Assembly: GCA_012797815.1 (NCBI GenBank)
Contig: JAAZOK010000156.1
Location: 1 to 64,000 of the forward strand
Direction: 5' to 3'
From: Chloroflexota bacterium
GTDB lineage: Bacteria; Chloroflexota; Anaerolineae; Anaerolineales; Anaerolineaceae
DNA: 64,000 nt
A program made the position numbers and the translations under genes. Positions 62,571 to 64,000 of this stretch are shown piece after piece. The notes under the pieces are model-generated. The model was not told where the DNA came from, ran no database searches, and saw nothing but the letters and a program-made list of their open reading frames with translations. Every line of letters begins with the position of its first letter. Position 1 is the stretch's first letter.

Positions 62571-63293
62571 TTAGTCTTCAATACTTACATAAATACGTTT
62601 GTTGATCTTCCCTTTGCTCTTGTAATCGCTGATGCGAATATGCCCCACTTCACTGGAATTTGCCACATGCGTACCACCATCCGCTTGCAGATCGAGCCCA
62701 ACGATCTCCACCGTGCGGATCTCGGAGATGTGTTCGGGTAGCAGGTTGATCTTAGTGCGGATCAGGTCGGGAATTTGAAATGCTTCTTCCCGTGGCAGGA
62801 TCTTTACCCTGATCGGGTGCGCTTGCTGTACTTCCTTGTTGACTGCCTCTTCAATAACCCCGATCAGTTCCTTGCTTAGAGTTTCAAATTCGAAGTCCAT
62901 ACGCGCTTCCAGAGCCTGCATGTCCCCGCCGGTCACCTGGGCACCGTAATCCCGAAAGATCACTCCACATAGGATGTGCATGGCGGTATGCGTGCGCATT
63001 AACTGATGACGATATTCCCAGTCGATACTGCCATGTACACTGCTGCCAATTTCAGGCAGGTTTTGTGAGCTTTCCAATACATGCCAGTGTTCGCCATGGA
63101 TGGTCCTGGCTCGCATGAAATGCAGATCTGTTCCATCCGTACTTAATGAACCTTTGTCAAAAGGTTGCCCACCGCCACCGGGGTAGATGCACGTTCGATC
63201 CAGTTGGATGGCATTGAACTCAGGATTAACGGCTAAAACGTGAGCGTCGAAATCCTTGCAGTAACTGTCCAGTTGATATATTAATTCAGTCAC
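62571..63293 (-). CDS. Alanyl-tRNA editing protein AlaX
   Basis: 240 residues from GTG 63293, chosen because AAGGAGG lies 6 bases upstream; frames beginning at ATG 63314 or 63326 run through that SD. The AlaRS-type editing domain has LMRTHTAMHILCGV (two zinc His) and LQADGGTHVANSSEVG (third His). Its N-terminus has the CIYPGGGGQPFDKG segment typical of AlaX. It hydrolyses Ser-tRNA(Ala) or Gly-tRNA(Ala) in trans. It follows the MFS gene with a one-base gap. Confidence 0.92.
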   Translation of the reverse strand: MTELIYQLDSYCKDFDAHVLAVNPEFNAIQLDRTCIYPGGGGQPFDKGSLSTDGTDLHFMRARTIHGEHWHVLESSQNLPEIGSSVHGSIDWEYRHQLMRTHTAMHILCGVIFRDYGAQVTGGDMQALEARMDFEFETLSKELIGVIEEAVNKEVQQAHPIRVKILPREEAFQIPDLIRTKINLLPEHISEIRTVEIVGLDLQADGGTHVANSSEVGHIRISDYKSKGKINKRIYVSIED

Positions 63294-63294
63294 T

Positions 63295-64000
63295 CTAATC
63301 CTCCTTAATTTCATTCTTTGAATCAATTTTCTCGTTTGGGATGAGAAAAATGAAGAACAAACCCACCAGACTGAGAATTCCGCTCAAAAGGAATGCGAAT
63401 TTACCGCCGAATTGGTCATATAGAAAACCCATTATGATATTTGAAACGGCACCCATGGTGAAAAGGATGGCCAGGTAAGTGCCGTTTGCGAAGGAACGGT
63501 CTTGCGGCGAATATCCCTGTATCATGGAAAGTGCCGTAGGAAGGTACATACCGGAGAAAAATCCGCTGAAGAACAAACTGGCGATTTGGAGAATATTTTC
63601 CGAATAAATGAATGCGAAAAGAAATATAGCAGATCCAAGTAAAGAGGTAAATAATACCGGTTTTCCTCCTATCTTGTCTTTATAGATGCCCCCCACAACC
63701 GTTCCAAGCACTCCGCCGCCCATCACCAGGGTCAACGCGGTACCTGCTAACCACAGGTTGATCCCGTTTTCTGTCAGATAAGTTGGCACGTAAACATTGG
63801 TTGTGGATTGGAGCGCCGCTCTTGAGGTTGCTACCAGGATGATGGGAAACAGCATGGGTGCGATGTTCTTCAAAGATGACTTAACCGAGCCATGGCTGAC
63901 TTTTACGTGGTTGCGTACCGCATCGATCTTGTTCAGCCGGAAATATAAAATGAAAGAGGCTATGGCTGCCGGAATGATCAAATAGGGCATGGCTTTCATC
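63295..64000 (-). CDS. MFS transporter (5' end outside window)
   Basis: At least 234 residues; the gene enters from beyond the window end, so the Met at 63999 may be internal. Six or more membrane segments fit the second half of an MFS protein, with GTVVGGIYKDKIGGKPVLFTS resembling the loop 8-9 motif and SMIQGYSPQDRSFANGTYLAI. The substrate is not known; the layout recalls efflux carriers of the fosmidomycin-resistance kind. It ends one base before the AlaX start codon. Confidence 0.85.
   Translation of the reverse strand, partial: MKAMPYLIIPAAIASFILYFRLNKIDAVRNHVKVSHGSVKSSLKNIAPMLFPIILVATSRAALQSTTNVYVPTYLTENGINLWLAGTALTLVMGGGVLGTVVGGIYKDKIGGKPVLFTSLLGSAIFLFAFIYSENILQIASLFFSGFFSGMYLPTALSMIQGYSPQDRSFANGTYLAILFTMGAVSNIIMGFLYDQFGGKFAFLLSGILSLVGLFFIFLIPNEKIDSKNEIKED

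Noticed and set aside
1-64000. tRNA, rRNA, insertion sequence, integrase or CRISPR features
   Set aside because: I looked in all intergenic stretches and saw no cloverleaf with the GTTCGA-type T-loop, no transposase motifs and no regularly spaced repeats. A tRNAscan or Infernal run would settle this.

Overview
The window looks like a chromosomal segment from a bacterium of the phylum Chloroflexota, most likely class Anaerolineae. The grounds are: many exported or membrane-anchored proteins with Thr-Pro-rich (TPTPT-type) linkers or tails; a lipoprotein with an NBR1-type Ig-like domain; a monoderm-style set of lipoproteins and peptidoglycan enzymes; and moderate GC with ordinary SD-led ATG/GTG/TTG starts. 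This is inference; there is no rRNA in the window. I see no tRNA, rRNA, CRISPR array, insertion sequence, integrase or phage gene, so the region reads as core chromosome with some accessory sugar and transport clusters.

Layout. 1-4.9 kb: Ig-like lipoprotein (cut by the window edge), RumA/RlmD-type rRNA methyltransferase, two small unknown genes, a CBM9-like lipoprotein, a thioredoxin-TPR protein and a conserved unknown. 4.9-11.5 kb: a cell-wall block with two L,D-transpeptidases and a degenerate amidase in one minus-strand operon, divergent from a 1210-residue protein that joins an AMMECR1 domain to a complete class A penicillin-binding protein. 11.6-13.7 kb: ptsH-ptsI. 13.7-19.4 kb: a large degenerate DNA-methyltransferase-like protein, then a plus-strand group of a glycerophosphodiesterase, two unknowns (one propeller-like) and a formyltransferase-fold enzyme. 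19.4-30.1 kb, minus strand: a 2H phosphoesterase, an ATP-cone/uridine-kinase fusion, and the operon nusA-rnpM-infB-rbfA-nrnA-truB-ribF-thyX-like.

30.3-40.8 kb is a sugar-catabolic regulon: divergent FAD oxidoreductase, ROK kinase, ABC sugar-binding lipoprotein with two permeases (no ATPase gene), Gfo/Idh/MocA dehydrogenase, an unassigned TIM-barrel enzyme, a ROK repressor, and a divergent GH13 alpha-glucosidase. A shared TGTACT(T/A)AC element with inverted repeats sits at both divergent promoter regions, which ties the whole block to the ROK repressor. 40.9-43 kb: methylmalonyl-CoA mutase catalytic subunit and epimerase. 43-50.5 kb: a UMF1-type transporter, a small membrane protein, a MarR repressor with a TM287/288-like heterodimeric ABC exporter behind an operator-overlapped promoter, and an MFS transporter.

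50.7-64 kb: rplI, a RodZ-like protein with two HTH domains, a tiny LuxR-type HTH protein with its own palindrome, rimO, a TPR-like membrane protein, murJ, a ZIP transporter, a short RsmI-like methyltransferase, a small membrane protein with a GIN-domain (DUF2807) lipoprotein, two tandem DegV paralogues, an AlaX editing protein and an MFS transporter cut by the window end. The most unusual items are the AMMECR1-PBP fusion, the duplicated ThyX-like protein whose two halves keep complementary parts of the signature, the orphan methyltransferase-like protein, the 16.0-19.4 kb unknown group, and the ROK regulon with an unassigned barrel enzyme.
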